Source: Daedaleopsis sinensis
Taxonomy: Eukaryota > Basidiomycota > Agaricomycetes > Polyporales > Polyporaceae
Assembly (NCBI GenBank): GCA_033807695.1
Contig: CM066306.1
Span: forward strand, 3,534,001 to 3,598,000
Direction: 5' to 3'
DNA: 64,000 nt
In this document: in pieces, positions 11,312 through 22,492 of the stretch
Position numbering within the stretch: position 1 is the first letter of the stretch
Layout of the letters: every line of letters starts with the position of its first letter
The notes under the pieces: generated by a model
What the model was told of the DNA's origin: nothing
Seen by the model: only the letters and a program-made list of their open reading frames with translations
Database searches by the model: none
Made by a program: the position numbers and the translations under genes

Positions 11312-12941
11312 ATGAACAACAGCTACCTTCCCATCAACGTGTGCGAGCACATCATCGATGCGGTACGATACAACGAGAATATCAGTGGGCCATTACCTCT
11401 CAAGTCGTCTTCAAGGAGAAGGGGCAAGAACTTAGACTATATGTATCGATATCCCCGCTATCCGACCTTGTGTAACACCTCTCTTGTCTGCTCATCATGG
11501 CGTCCCCGCAGCCAGTTCAATCTCATCTCTCACGTCCGCTTGGAGACTGACTCCCAGCTTGATCTCCTTCTACGCACACTCACGGAGAACCCTGCCCTGT
11601 CATCTTTCATCGTCAAAATTGAGGTCCACGATAGCATATCCTACCTCCCATTTCACCGGCTAGCTCTCCCGGGACTACGATTAGAGGGGATTGCATTGCG
11701 CCTCGTGTCGCTCCCATGGAGAAGTTATCCTCCACGGTATATGGATACCGCTCTGGCTCGCCTCCATGGACACATCACAAGTCTGAGCCTCAAATCCAGT
11801 TCTACCTATTCAGCTGTCTCCTTGATCACATTACTCCGCTTCATCTGGGCGCTTCCAAGGCTACGACACCTCCATCTTAACAGATCCGGCTCGGACTCGG
11901 ACGCGTTGCCACAAGACTGGTATCCTGAGTCTTGTATCCGGGGCAGATTGGAGTCAGATTCTACATGCGCAGCTCTGCAGAAGCTCCAATTGGATGTGAG
12001 CAATATTTGTATACTTGCGCAGCCTCCATGTTGAACTTGATGAGCATCCTAGGGTACAATCGTTCGGGCTTACTTTCCTCCTTACGCATTTGGGACATGT
12101 GTGCAAGAGCTGGAACTAGACCTCGCGGAGCTGAAACCCTCAGAATGTGAGTCGAAGGAGTTAATGTTATCTTTTATCGTCCGCCTACCGATATCCTCTC
12201 TCACTTTCGTGATTAGATTCTTCCATTTTCGGCCTCATCGATGCCAGCTCTCGGCACCTGCACACATGCAAATTGCAAATGTATGTGGTTGGACCTTTCA
12301 CAGAGGATCTCGCTTCAAATCCTGTCGTCGAAGTTCTCTATTCCATCCTGACCTCCTTAACATCGTGTCGATATCTTTGTACTCTCGAGATCCGATTCAG
12401 CACTGGATTTAAAAAAGGCTGGGCCACCTATTATTTACCCCGTAAGCGCTTCTTAGGCATCCTCGTTGGAGAACAGACGCAAAACATCCTTGGCTGCCTC
12501 CACGGACTACGCATGCTGCGCTGTATCCTGGAACTTGAGAACAGTCCAGACTATGACGATGCCTGGTGGAAGGAGCAAATGACCTGCCGCCTTCGCAGCC
12601 ATCTTCGCTCCACCATCGCACTCGACGTGGACATTGAGGCCTTACATTGCCGAGGTCAGTTCGGCTACTTCTCCATCAAATAAGCGCTAACTTCATGTGT
12701 ACTAGAGATACATCTGTGGGATCCTTGGCCACATGCATTGACCATGGAGCCTAATAAAAAGTTCCGCTACGAAATGCAAGCCGCACGTTTACGATCGCGG
12801 GCCATCGTGGCAGCTACGGAGGACACGGCGGGCGACGCGGAGGGCTCGTCCGTGCGCAGCCCCGGGAATGCCAGTGGGCGGGGACAAGGAGGGACATCAT
12901 ACATGCTTGGGGAGCATGAGAGCGGGCGGAAGGAGACGTAG
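11312..12941 (+). CDS. F-box/LRR-like protein
   Basis: Four exons (11312-11995, 12053-12146, 12217-12654, 12706-12941) give 483 aa. The N-terminus LPINVCEHIIDAV followed by LCNTSLVCSSWRPRSQFNL is the F-box pattern common in agaricomycete genomes. It is followed by Leu-rich segments (ALPGLRLEGIALRLVSLPW, RFIWALPRLRHLHL) typical of the substrate-binding half. Such proteins are expected to bind Skp1 and recruit targets to an SCF ubiquitin ligase; the target is unknown. The last exon adds a hydrophilic Gly/Ser/Arg-rich tail (GNASGRGQGGTSYM), unusual for the family, so the final splice is less certain. The start codon at 11312 is the first ATG in the frame. A related but broken copy lies at 18.9-19.7 kb. 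Confidence 0.75.
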
Positions 12942-14373
12942 AATCCGGGGTACTGGGTAGAGGCAAAGCCGACTTGGAGAATCCCCAGCGCGGGATGCGA
13001 GCCATGGAGACTCGGAGGAGCGGAGGATGCGGACACGAACCTAGTGGGCCTGGCGACGTACGCGTGTGGGTGATGGGACGGTCTCATCGGACGGGCGTGA
13101 TGGGAGAGAGATGACTCGGAGGGAAGCCTGCGGCTCGTTTGGCCCCCGACGCGAGCTTGAGAAGGCAAGAGTGGGATGAGGGATGATCGGAGGACGAGTT
13201 GACAAGCTTGGAACAGAAGGATTCAGGATACGATTTTCGTCCATTGCACAGGTGACAGTAGTGATATCATGTGTCCTCAAGAAACCGCAGAGACACACTA
13301 GCATAAGCCCTGTATCATTGGCGTCTAGATGCAGAGGGGGCGAGTACTCCATCCACGACGCGTGGTGTATTTTTCACTTTTGAACGCCTAGCTAGGGATA
13401 TCTACTACGCGGCGGGCGATGCCACTAGCGGAGTCAATGGCCAGGAGTAAGGAAAAGCGGGACCTTCAGTCCTATACATTTTTACTGCAAGGAGAGCGAA
13501 CTTCTAAATTGTCAAGCGGGAGAGTACGTAGATTGAGACTCATATACTAGTTGGGTGGCCTAGTGGGCACGGTCGTGGTCAACTTTAAGTTGCGGTCAGG
13601 TTGCGGTACGTACCGTTATGCTATATTTGGCTTTGTTAGGATCAGAGGCTCATCCAAATCCGGCTCAGCCTGAGTGCCGCCGCCAGCCTTGGCAGGCTGC
13701 TTTGATACCGAACGACCATCTGCCAGGTATGAGATTGAGTTGGACGCTCTATCTAACTCATGGCTACACACTATATGGCTTCTGCGGTACAGACTACTAC
13801 TATCATGATTCTGAACCTGACTCGGACTCGGAGGCCAGTGCCAGCACGGCCAGCCTCAGGCTGTGCTGTGAATCCGACTCCAGCCGGCGCTGACGTGCTG
13901 GACTCAAGCATCACTGGGCTCTATGCAGCGGTCGAGTCTACTAGCATTCAGCCTACACGCTTTGCATATCATCCGCGCGGCGTTCTAGCAACCGTCAACT
14001 ACCGGGCGGTTGGTGTCAAAGAAGCAGGCACAACCTCAGGCTCGAGTCACCGACATACCCGATGGCATTCACGATCAGTCGGTGGTAACAGATGCGGACG
14101 ACTCGCAGGGGCCTACTGACTTACTTCTGACCCTTCTACAAGAGCTTATGGCTCAGCCTGTTGCCGGCCTTCGAGAATTGCCGATAGAACGTTCCTGTTG
14201 GACGGAGGCGGAATCCAGTGACCCTTTTGATGATTTGTTCCTCCCTGTCATTCCTGCTGTATGAGCTTGCTGACCCTAAATTTAATTCAGTGGCCTACAT
14301 AAAGCCTACATCTATGCTTCTTGTGCGTCAGCCTCGCCTCCCTTTTCTTTCAAGCCTTGTTCCTTCATTCACT
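12942..14373. other. Intergenic with unassigned open frames
   Basis: 1.4 kb downstream of the F-box gene. It holds the second copy of the 21-bp repeat (13626-13646) and short plus-strand open frames at 13.6-14.3 kb (one ending in DPFDDLFLPVIPAV) that match no family I know and have no convincing splice structure. The last 80 bp contain the sedolisin promoter: CATAAAG at about 14299 and a pyrimidine-rich leader. Confidence 0.5.
13626..13646 (+). repeat. Direct repeat copy 2 downstream of F-box gene
   Basis: Second copy of the 21-bp direct repeat, 2,461 bp from the first copy. Confidence 0.7.
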
Positions 14374-16508
14374 ATGGTCGCAGCAGGTCTGTTTGTGCTT
14401 TCCCTTTTCGCTATTGCACTTGGCAGGCCAAGTTTTACACCAAGAGGGTCTGGAGGGGGACACTCCCAGCAGAACCACAACCCTTGTGCAGGCCATGGCA
14501 AATGCACCCCCATCGCAAGCTGCTGTCATGGGGGCATTAGTTTCTCCGTTGGACTGAAGCCACAGAATATCACTGGGTTGGTCGCGGCGCTCACGGACGT
14601 CAGCAATCCCTCTAGTCCCCGGTACGCCCAACATCTATCCAAAGAAGAAGTACGACTCTCTTCTGTGTCTCATCGATCTGTGACCATAACTGCTGCATGA
14701 CAGGTTGCAAGTTTCGTCGCCCCGAAACCCGAGGATGTCAATGCAGTAACGGGCTGGCTCAAGGCAAACAACGTCTCCTACCGATTCGCAACCCCCGCCC
14801 AAGACGTCCTGCGCTTCGAGTTGCCCGTGGAGCAGGCGAATGCGCTGCTCAACGCTAATTACACTGGGTTCCTTGACGAGACGACCAACACCACGACGAT
14901 CGGGACTGACTCCTACTCTGTCCCTCCTCATGTCGCACCAGGGATATCCTTCTTCTACCCGACCGACCAGTACGTTCACTCCTATCACGGTTGTGGCTAA
15001 GTGATCAGTCATTTATTGGCCTGGCAGGTTCATCCCTCCTCTGCTTCGTGCCTTTGCGACGGTCGTTCAGCCAGGGCGCGGCTTTAGGAGGCCGCTGTCA
15101 AGACCAAAGAGGGATGATGTCCCTGCTTCCTGTTCGGATGTCATCACACCGGAATGTCTGCAGGCGTTGTATCACATCCCTAACACTTCTGCGAACGCAT
15201 CTGGCAACAGCCTTGGTGTCAGCGGGTTCCTGAACGAAGTTGCAAGCCAGTCGGACCTTCAGGTACGTGATTTTGGCAGCTAAATTGTTGCTGGATGGTG
15301 CTCTCATGGGAGCTCCTTGCAGCAATTCCTTGGACGGTTCCGTCCCGACATTGCCAACGGGACTTTCACCGTCGAGAGCCTGGACGGGGGAAGCGACGCT
15401 GGCGCAGGTACTATAGAGGCAGTACGTGATCCTATCTACCTGCCTCCTCCGCGCGCCTTCTGATGCATATTTGACAGAGTCTGGACATCCAGTACACTGT
15501 CGGCCTAGCGACGGGTGTGCCTACCTCGTTCGTGTCAGTTGGCAGCAACAACCAGGACGGCATCGGAGGTTTCTTGGACATCATCAGCTTCCTCCTCCAG
15601 CAAGATGACCCTCCTCTGGTGCTCACAACTAGCTTCGGGATGGACGAAGATGTCCTCCAGCAGTCTCCGGATCTCGCACAGTACGTCTTATGCTGCCCTC
15701 CGCAGCTACACATGCTGATATCCTCTGTGGTCACAGAGCGCTCTGTAACGCTTACGCGCAGCTCGGTGCTCGCGGCACAAGCGTGATCTTCGCGTCCGGA
15801 GACGGAGGCGTTTCAGGCGCGCAAACCCGCGACTCCTGCGACTCCTTTGTCCCCACCTTCCCGAGCAGCTGCCCGTTGTGAGTACTGAGTGTCAGGCCGA
15901 TAGAGGAGATGCTCCACCACTGCGCCGAGCTAATCTTCTCCCGCACAGCGTCACCTCCGTCGGCAGCACGCAAGGCATCCCCGAGACAGCTGCGCCCTTC
16001 TCCTCCGGCGGCTTCTCCAACCTGTTCGCCCGCCCGGACTACCAGTCCGCCGCCGTCGACGCGTACCTCGCGACGCTCGGCTCGACAAACGCGAACCTCT
16101 TCAACTCCACCGGCCGCGCGTACCCCGACGTGTCCACCCAGGGCGCGCAGTTCCAGGTGAACGTCGCGGGCACGGTCAAGCCGCTGTCGGGCACGAGCGC
16201 GTCGAGCCCGACGTTCGCGAGCGTCGTCGCGCTGCTCAACGACCGGCGGCTCGCGGCGAACCTCCCGCCGCTCGGGTTTTTGAACCCGCTGCTGTACTCG
16301 AATGCGTCCGCCGCGTTCAACGATATCACGACTGGAAGCAACCCTGGCTGCGGGACACAGGGCTTCCCGGCCGTCGCTGGATGGGACCCGGTACGTCTAG
16401 TTGGATTAAATATCTTGATTCGCGTGTATGCTCACTCGCAGATAGGTTACAGGGCTGGGGACGCCAGACTTCGACAAGCTTGCTAGTGTTGTAGTTGGGA
16501 GCGCTTGA
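14374..16508 (+). CDS. Secreted sedolisin (S53 tripeptidyl peptidase)
   Basis: Eight exons: 14374-14649, 14704-14969, 15028-15262, 15323-15421, 15478-15680, 15737-15877, 15949-16390, 16446-16508, giving 574 aa. A signal peptide (MVAAGLFVLSLFAIALGRP) is followed by an activation prodomain with the typical SPRYAQHLSKEE segment, then the catalytic domain. Catalytic residues are visible: Glu291 and Asp295 in TIEASLDIQY, oxyanion Asp382 in ASGDGGVSGA, and nucleophile Ser490 in SGTSASSPTFAS. The C-terminal block FNDITTGSNPGC and GWDPVTGLGTPDFDKL matches the calcium-binding end of sedolisins. These acid proteases release tripeptides from extracellular proteins. An unusual Cys/Gly-rich insert (about 31-50: CAGHGKCTPIASCCHGG) sits early in the prodomain. 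Assignment is firm. Confidence 0.95.
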
Positions 16509-17069
16509 GACCATACAACTTTCTCAATCTGCGTATAGTTGGAGTCCATATGTCGTCTTTCCATATGTCGTCTTTGGTTCCACTATGTACCTGAATGGTC
16601 AGTCGTGGTTTATGAAAGACAAAAAGCCAATTTGGGATCCTTTCCACAGCCGTGCCAACCCTGTAAGCTGCGGCATTGCTGTGCGAGTCCATAGCCAACG
16701 CCGAAGCTATCCTACGGAATCAATATTTTCAAGCAGTATCTTCCACAACTACGTATATGATCCGCCAGGTCAGGATACAGGACTGATACTCACCGGAATC
16801 AAGGAACAGTGGGGGAAGATACATTTCCTCCAACGGCGCTGCGGGACGGATATTCGTGAAATGCAGAGAGATCTTCATAGTGCATGCAGGCTTTAGCGGA
16901 GTGCCATATGCCAGTACAGAGCAATACATGTGTGCGTGTGCGCGATGCGAAAGCGATGATTCGGTGGTGCGACGGGGCTCGGCTTGCTGCCCACCGCCCT
17001 CCCTGCTGAACTCTCTAAAACCCCCATTCACAACGGCAGTTGTCCAACGGGTGCGAGGGTGTATGCAGC
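16509..17069. other. Intergenic, sedolisin / RPL39 3' ends
   Basis: Convergent 0.56-kb gap. A near-perfect short tandem duplication (CATATGTCGTCTTT) occurs around 16548-16574. No gene is supported. Confidence 0.5.
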
Positions 17070-17428
17070 TTAGATGTTGAGCTTCGTCCGCCTCCAGTGA
17101 CGACGCTTGGCGTTGTACTGGTCATTGCACCACATGTAAGGAGGGGTTTTGGGTCGCAGGATTACATACGACGCACCTGGATCTTGGTGTCCGACTTCAA
17201 TCGGAACCACTGAGGAATGGGGCTATCGCACATGTCTCAACATATGTGTACATCGTACATTTTGAAGGCTTGTGTGTACTCACCGGTTCTGGCGCGCTGC
17301 CTTGGCGAGGATGCGCTTCGTGCGGAAGGTTTTTTGGGAAGGCTACGGAGAAAATGAGTCACATCAGAATGCATATCCAGCAAGCAGTCACAGAGAGGCA
17401 TATTCCATGGAGTCGAGGGACATACCAT
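17070..17428 (-). CDS. RPL39: 60S ribosomal protein L39 (eL39)
   Basis: Four tiny coding exons on the minus strand: 17426-17428 (ATG only), 17284-17342, 17177-17222, 17070-17117. They join to 51 aa, exactly the family length. The protein starts MPSQKTFRTKRILAKAARQN, contains RPIPQWFRLKSDTKIQ and ends YNAKRRHWRRTKLNI, the near-invariant eL39 C-terminus that lines the nascent-chain exit tunnel. Every intron is 59-83 nt with GT-AG ends. The first coding exon contributes only the initiator Met, a layout often seen in ribosomal protein genes. Divergent from the ER FKBP gene, with which it shares a 254-bp promoter interval. Confidence 0.96.
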
Positions 17429-17682
17429 CGTTCTTGAAGTCGTACACGGGGCGGCGGCGGTTGGTGGAAAAGGGAGGAAAAATAAGGTTGACGGCGACCA
17501 ATGCCCTGTATAGTTCTGACTAAGCAGAGTGTACCCCCAAATAGGCAGGCTGCACGTGGTCCGTAGAGTTCCCACGGCTGCTATAGCATCTCGACGTGTC
17601 AGACGCTGGTCAGACGCGTCTCGTTACCCCACCTCCAGCTCACCTCTTTCGACTTTCTCCCATCCTGTCTTCTTGGTTAACC

Positions 17683-18323
17683 ATGTTCTTCGGACGTGCT
17701 CTTAGCTGCATCTCTGTGCTTATGCTTGCTCTGGCTGTTGTTGCCGAGGATGCCCCTACCGAACTCAAGATTGACCGTACCTTAATTCCCGAGGACTGCA
17801 AGGTCACATCACAGAAGGGAGACAGGTTGCACATGCACTATGTGAGTGTTGCGCGAACATCGGGGCTATGCATTGTTCTCATTTGCCGCTGCAGACTGGG
17901 AAGCTTTGGACAAACGGGAACAAGTTCGACTCTAGGTAGTGCAATTTAGTATAAGTCACCATTCGGACTCTGAGCTGTGGCATTCCAGCGTGGATCGGGG
18001 TCAGACTTTCCCTGTGACTCGTGAGTCTCTCCCTTTTGCTCGGCAGCAGCATCATTGAAGCGATATCTTGCAGTTGGTTCATACCAGGTCATTAGCGGAT
18101 GGGAGGAGGGTCTCTTGGGTATGTGCGAGGGTGAGAAGCGTACCCTCACTATCCCTCCCACGAAGGCATACGGTACGTGTCAGTTTTGCTGCTCACAGGA
18201 AGTATGCTGAAGGACTGTCTAGGCTCGCGTGGTTTCGGTAGCGTTATCCCTCCCAACTCTGTCCTCGTCTTCGACGTTGAGCTTGTCAAGCTGGACGCTG
18301 TCGGCAAGCGTGAGGAGCTCTGA
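17683..18323 (+). CDS. FPR2: ER FKBP-type peptidyl-prolyl isomerase
   Basis: Exons 17683-17841, 17895-17935, 17989-18020, 18074-18172 and 18223-18323 give 143 aa. A signal peptide ([20 protein letters not shown]) precedes one FKBP domain with the canonical sequence [40 protein letters not shown] and [16 protein letters not shown]. This is the size and organisation of yeast Fpr2 / FKBP13, a prolyl isomerase of the secretory pathway. The C-terminus is KREEL, which resembles an HDEL/KDEL-type ER-retention signal. Conserved drug-pocket aromatics (W of SGWEEG, F of VFDVEL) are present. Identity of the domain is certain; ER retention is inferred from the tail. Confidence 0.94.
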
Positions 18324-18910
18324 ACATACCACTCGCTACGCTTGCGATGTACCCCATTTCATGAAATGCACGAGATAATGACTGGCTGGTTGTTCGCCCA
18401 GAGCGCATAATGGCTGGTGAACGCGTATCATCAATGTGGCCTCCGGTTCCTGGTGATTCTATTCGTCCTTTGAATCCAGGCAATGATGCTGGCTGGGTCA
18501 GGAGCTGTCAGGAACCTGTTTTTCGATTTTGGCTTAATCGTGGACCATTTCTTACCCCCAGTCTCTACCTGCTCGTAGTCACTGGATGCCCCCTTTTTGA
18601 CTGCCCCCCGGATCCAGCCTGCCGCGCAGCAGTTCTTTCACAGCGTAGCCTATGCAGTCGTTATGCTCAATCCCTGTCCAGTGCGCGATACCCAGCCCCG
18701 CCGCATTCACAAAGTCATACGGGCATCTCAGGCTTTCTACGACAGCAGGATCCCCCGGGGAGTTGCGGTTCCTAAAGATCCTTGCAGCGGTAAGAATTTG
18801 AATGGTCTAACATGCATATGTAGGTTCGCGCTGAAGATGCACCGACGCGACTAAGTTTTGTACCAATTACTCGCCGTATACTTCTATCCCATTCGCTCTC
18901 TGGGACCATG
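18324..18910. other. Intergenic downstream of FKBP
   Basis: About 0.59 kb; no supported gene, RNA or repeat. Confidence 0.45.
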
Positions 18911-19690
18911 CAGGGGATGCCAATCATTTCATTGATAGACCTCTTTGTATCTCCCGTGAGTTTCATCCCAATCCTTCGAACTGACTGACATACGATCTCT
19001 TGTTGAACTGTGGAAGCGAGTCGTCGACCTTTGCTGCCAGCCGCTGCCCATAGACCATCTTCCTCGTGTCCTCAACTTGGTGTTCATGCGCTCTCGCCTG
19101 CTGTGTCTGGCTACCGAGGAGCCAGTTCAACCTATTCCACGACGTACAGGTCCGCGATGAGCGAATATTCGTATTCGACCGCTTCCTCGGCGCTATCACA
19201 GAAAGCCCTCATCTGGCGAAGTCGGGCTACAGAGTTACAATTTACCAGCGATCCTCGGGAACCCCGTACGCGTATCTGCTCTTTCGACGATGTCGCACCC
19301 TCGACTTCCCCGGGAAAATATGCACAGATGTCCGCCGAAATATCTAGATCTGTTCCAAAACGTCCGCTATCTCTGGCTCGCCATGGACGGTCCAAAGATG
19401 GCAGACATTCCCCGGCTCACCAAGTCCCATCACGTCTGCAAGTAACTCGTCGGGGTGCCAGCAGACGCTGCATGGCTCAGTCTCGAAGCTGCGCACGCTC
19501 GGGATCAAACACGACTTCGCCATGCATCGGCAGCTCGCGCTGCTCAACCTCGTGCGCTTCGAGCGCATGTGTCCCATCGGCGAGGCGGACACCCACAGGG
19601 CGAGTGACGTGCGAACGGGGGTCGGTGCGGTGCCTGTTGTGACAATTGTGAGTATGTCGGGCTGCGATGGCTTCGCCACTGCATCTTGGG
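18911..19690 (+). pseudogene. Decayed F-box gene
   Basis: Fragments of an F-box/LRR protein lie in order but in different frames. SLVELWKRVVDLCC (about 18990-19040) is the F-box start. SCALACCVWLPRSQFNLFHD (about 19085-19145) is its second half, one frame away. DLFQNVRYLWLAMDGPKMAD (about 19345-19400) and KLRTLGIKHDF (about 19490-19520) are later repeat segments in further frames. The indel between the two halves of the F-box is not at a splice-like site, so I read this as a frameshifted pseudogene. WLPRSQFNL closely resembles WRPRSQFNL of the intact gene at 11.3 kb, suggesting the same F-box subfamily. Confidence 0.55.
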
Positions 19691-20475
19691 ACGGCTGACT
19701 TAGGGGGGCCTTCCTATGTAATATATAGACTTCCGAAGGCTACAACTTTGTCCGCCCGCTGCTGCCCCCCTTTCTCGCTCGGCATCCACTGTTGTCTGTA
19801 TCCTGTCTCGTCTTGTTTTCGAGCATTTCTGCAAGGGGCACACGCGACGACAAGCATCGCGTCCGACTCCCTCCTCCAACATTGAACTGATCGGCCTGCC
19901 AACCTTGGGAACAAGGGCGGGCGAACCGACCCACGCCAGCTCACCACCTGATACCCGTCGTCTACGCAGTGACCAGTCCCATCCCGTGGCCTCGCAGCAG
20001 CACCACATGCAGCCCCCCATTCAGTCTAAGCCCATACGTGTGACCGGCACACTCCGCGAAGCTACCGCACGCCAGCAGACCGGAGCCTTTCCAGCGCCGC
20101 CATTGGCCCACACGCTGCCGGCCGGGAGTGAGGAAGGTACAGCTGTGAGCAATTCAGCGACGAGCAAGGTACTACTACTAAGCTTAAAGTAGATGAGGTA
20201 AGAGTAACATGTAACAACACAGCCAGCAGGAAATAGAATAGAAGAATCTGTGCCCCATCTCGCCCCACTGCCTCCCCTCCTGCCCCGCACGACCTCTCCC
20301 ACCGACGCCCATCACCTCGCCTCCTCCCTAGGCCTCGATCCCCGACCGCATGAGCATCCGGCCATGCTTGCGCGGAACGAAACACGTCTATGCCCTGCCT
20401 CTAGACGTCTATACTCTACCTCTATGATCTAAGGTCTACAACGGAGCTTCTAGTTGCGTGAGCGCGGGCACGCGT
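19691..20475. other. Intergenic between F-box pseudogene and CCP1
   Basis: About 0.8 kb with short, unrelated open frames only. A short duplication of a TCTAYRYYTCTA-like motif sits near 20390-20430. No gene is supported. Confidence 0.45.
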
Positions 20476-22024
20476 CTAGTTCTTCTCGTCCGAGCTCTTC
20501 AAGATCCAGGGCTCAGAGGCGACGAACTGCTGCTTGGGCACACCAAGCTCGAAGAGGGTCGACAGAGACGCAGCGAAGCTGCAAGGCGGTCAGATTACAC
20601 GCCCAAACGTATCACAATGGTGAGTGTACGCACTCCTTGAACCAGAGCTGCTCGTCGTCAGCGTATGCCTTGACCCACTTCTTGAAGCTCTTGTCCTGGG
20701 TGAGGACGTAGTCCGTCGGGAGCATCATGAGCGACTGCGTCTTCTTGTCCTCGAGCTGCTTCGGGCCAGACCACTTCTTCCAAACCCACTTCTCGTTGAG
20801 GAGAAGTTTGTAGAACTCGTTCGTTACGCTAGTCGGCGAGAACGTCCAGGGACCCTCGAAGCCGGAGCGGTCAGAGTGGCAACGGCCGAGAGCGTGCGCC
20901 CCGACGAGCGCGACAATCTCCTGGTCGTTGAAACTATATTTGACGGTCAGCGCAGGACAGATCATACCACGGAGACGTCGCGTACCCCATGCGGTAGAAG
21001 ATCTAGACACCGCGAACGTCGGACGTCAGTCAATATGAAAAATCAGATGGCGGATAAATGACACTGACGTTCCGGACGTGGTCGGCACCCTGGGAGGCGT
21101 CAGGCAGACGGCCATCTGGAGTGCACTGCGCTGAGAAACCGTCAATGCGACCGGGGCGCCAAGGAATCTTAGGGCCACCGAGTTCCTGGATCGCGGCGAC
21201 GCCAGCGAGAGTCCACAGGTCGCCGTACGAAATCCATGGGAACTCCTTCTTGACGTCCTCGAGGAGTCCACGAGCGACGTTCAAGCCGTTGTTCGCACCG
21301 TGCTTCGCCTCAGGCTCGAACCGCATGGTGGCATAGTTGCTACAATTGCATCCATGCGCCACGGGGGAATGACACAAACGCGAATAGGGGAGGCATTCGA
21401 CCGTGAGCGGGTAACGTAAGATTCGTCCTCAATGGCGTAATGCTCACCTGCCACCAGTGTTGGTCTCCTTATCGTAGGTGCCAGACGCGTGCCACGCAAG
21501 ACGGAGGAGGACGGGACCGTAGGAGCCATCTAACGATGATACCAAACCGACTTGAGCCTGGCTCACAAGTTTCCAGATGATGACACGTACCGTCGTAGCC
21601 CTTATCAGCGGCGCCGTCAAGAATATCTGCGATGCGGTTGTACACCTAAACAGCCAGGTCCTCAGTATCGTTCACGGTGCGTCTAAGGAAACGGGGACTC
21701 GCTGACCTTCTGGTAGTCCTCTTTAGACGGGACGAAGTTGGCCGCAACCTTGGCAGACTGAGCACCGGACTTGAGGGCGGTACCAGCCTCCCGTGCAGAG
21801 TCGGAGTCGGAAGTGAAGAGCCAGAAGGCGACACCACCAAGAGCGGCGGCAGCACCAACCGCGCCGATGAGCAGGGTGTTCGTGCTCTTGGGAGCAGGGG
21901 CGCTGGGCCCCTCGGTCGAATACTTGCGGAACGCGGGGTTGCGCACGGCGACACGAGGAGTGCGCACGGCGCGGGTAGCGACGTTGACGCGGCGGGTAGA
22001 AGCTCTGAGTGCTGCGAAAGACAT
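20476..22024 (-). CDS. CCP1: Mitochondrial cytochrome c peroxidase
   Basis: Seven exons (21707-22024, 21591-21645, 21448-21529, 21069-21339, 20986-21002, 20634-20933, 20476-20578) give 381 aa; one exon is only 17 nt. It reduces H2O2 using cytochrome c in the intermembrane space. The N-terminus has an Arg-rich presequence (about 1-40) followed by a hydrophobic sorting segment ([20 protein letters not shown], about 50-70). That is a bipartite signal for the intermembrane space. Active-site residues are all present: distal Arg134, Trp137 and His138 (LRLAWHASG), proximal His261 (GAHALGRCH), radical Trp277 (GPWTF) and Asp322 (LPTDYVL). Spacing of the two His residues (123) equals that of yeast Ccp1. 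Divergent from the F-box gene at 22493. Confidence 0.96.
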
Positions 22025-22492
22025 GTCTGTACTGACGAAGTAGAGCAGAGAGATGGAGGTGGAGAGGAAGAGAGAGGAGGAGGAGGGGGAGGAGGAGGAC
22101 CCTCCCTCTCGGGCGCCTCCGAGGGCACTTACTCATGGCACGTGACTGGTATTGACTAATTTCCCGCTTTCCTATTGGCTGGAGGAGCGTCTTTCCCCGC
22201 ATTTCCGAATTCGGGTTGCGTTCCAGACAACCATACTTCAATACTTACCGTAAATGCGTGTCATGAAGTTCGCAGAGGGTTCAAGCTACCGTGTAGATGT
22301 CTGGACAAATATATTTCTTCTCGTTGCGCTGGGACTCGATGGTTGGCATTATGTAAGCTTTATTAGAACAATGACTCGGCAGAAGAGGATCATTTAGCGG
22401 GCACAGCCACATATGTCCCAATATAAACATAGTCTGAGACGCCGGCACCTCTGTTCATAACCAGCACCACCCTCCACCTCGATACCGACCAA
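22025..22492. promoter_or_regulatory. Divergent promoter region, CCP1 / F-box-ZnF gene A
   Basis: 468 bp between two divergent starts. Near the plus-strand gene lie the conserved element at 22401-22422 and the TATA-like ATATAAAC at 22421-22428, about 65-70 bp before its ATG. Near CCP1 (about 22065-22110) is a purine-rich GGAGGAGG stretch, which on the CCP1 strand is a pyrimidine-rich leader. Confidence 0.5.
22401..22422 (+). promoter_or_regulatory. Promoter element shared with paralogue B
   Basis: A 22-bp sequence with core CCACATATGTCCCAAT lies 71 bp upstream of the ATG of gene A. It matches the element 87 bp upstream of paralogue B (59905-59926, minus strand) at 21 of 22 positions. It is followed by a TATA-like sequence. 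Function is inferred from conservation and position only. Confidence 0.6.
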
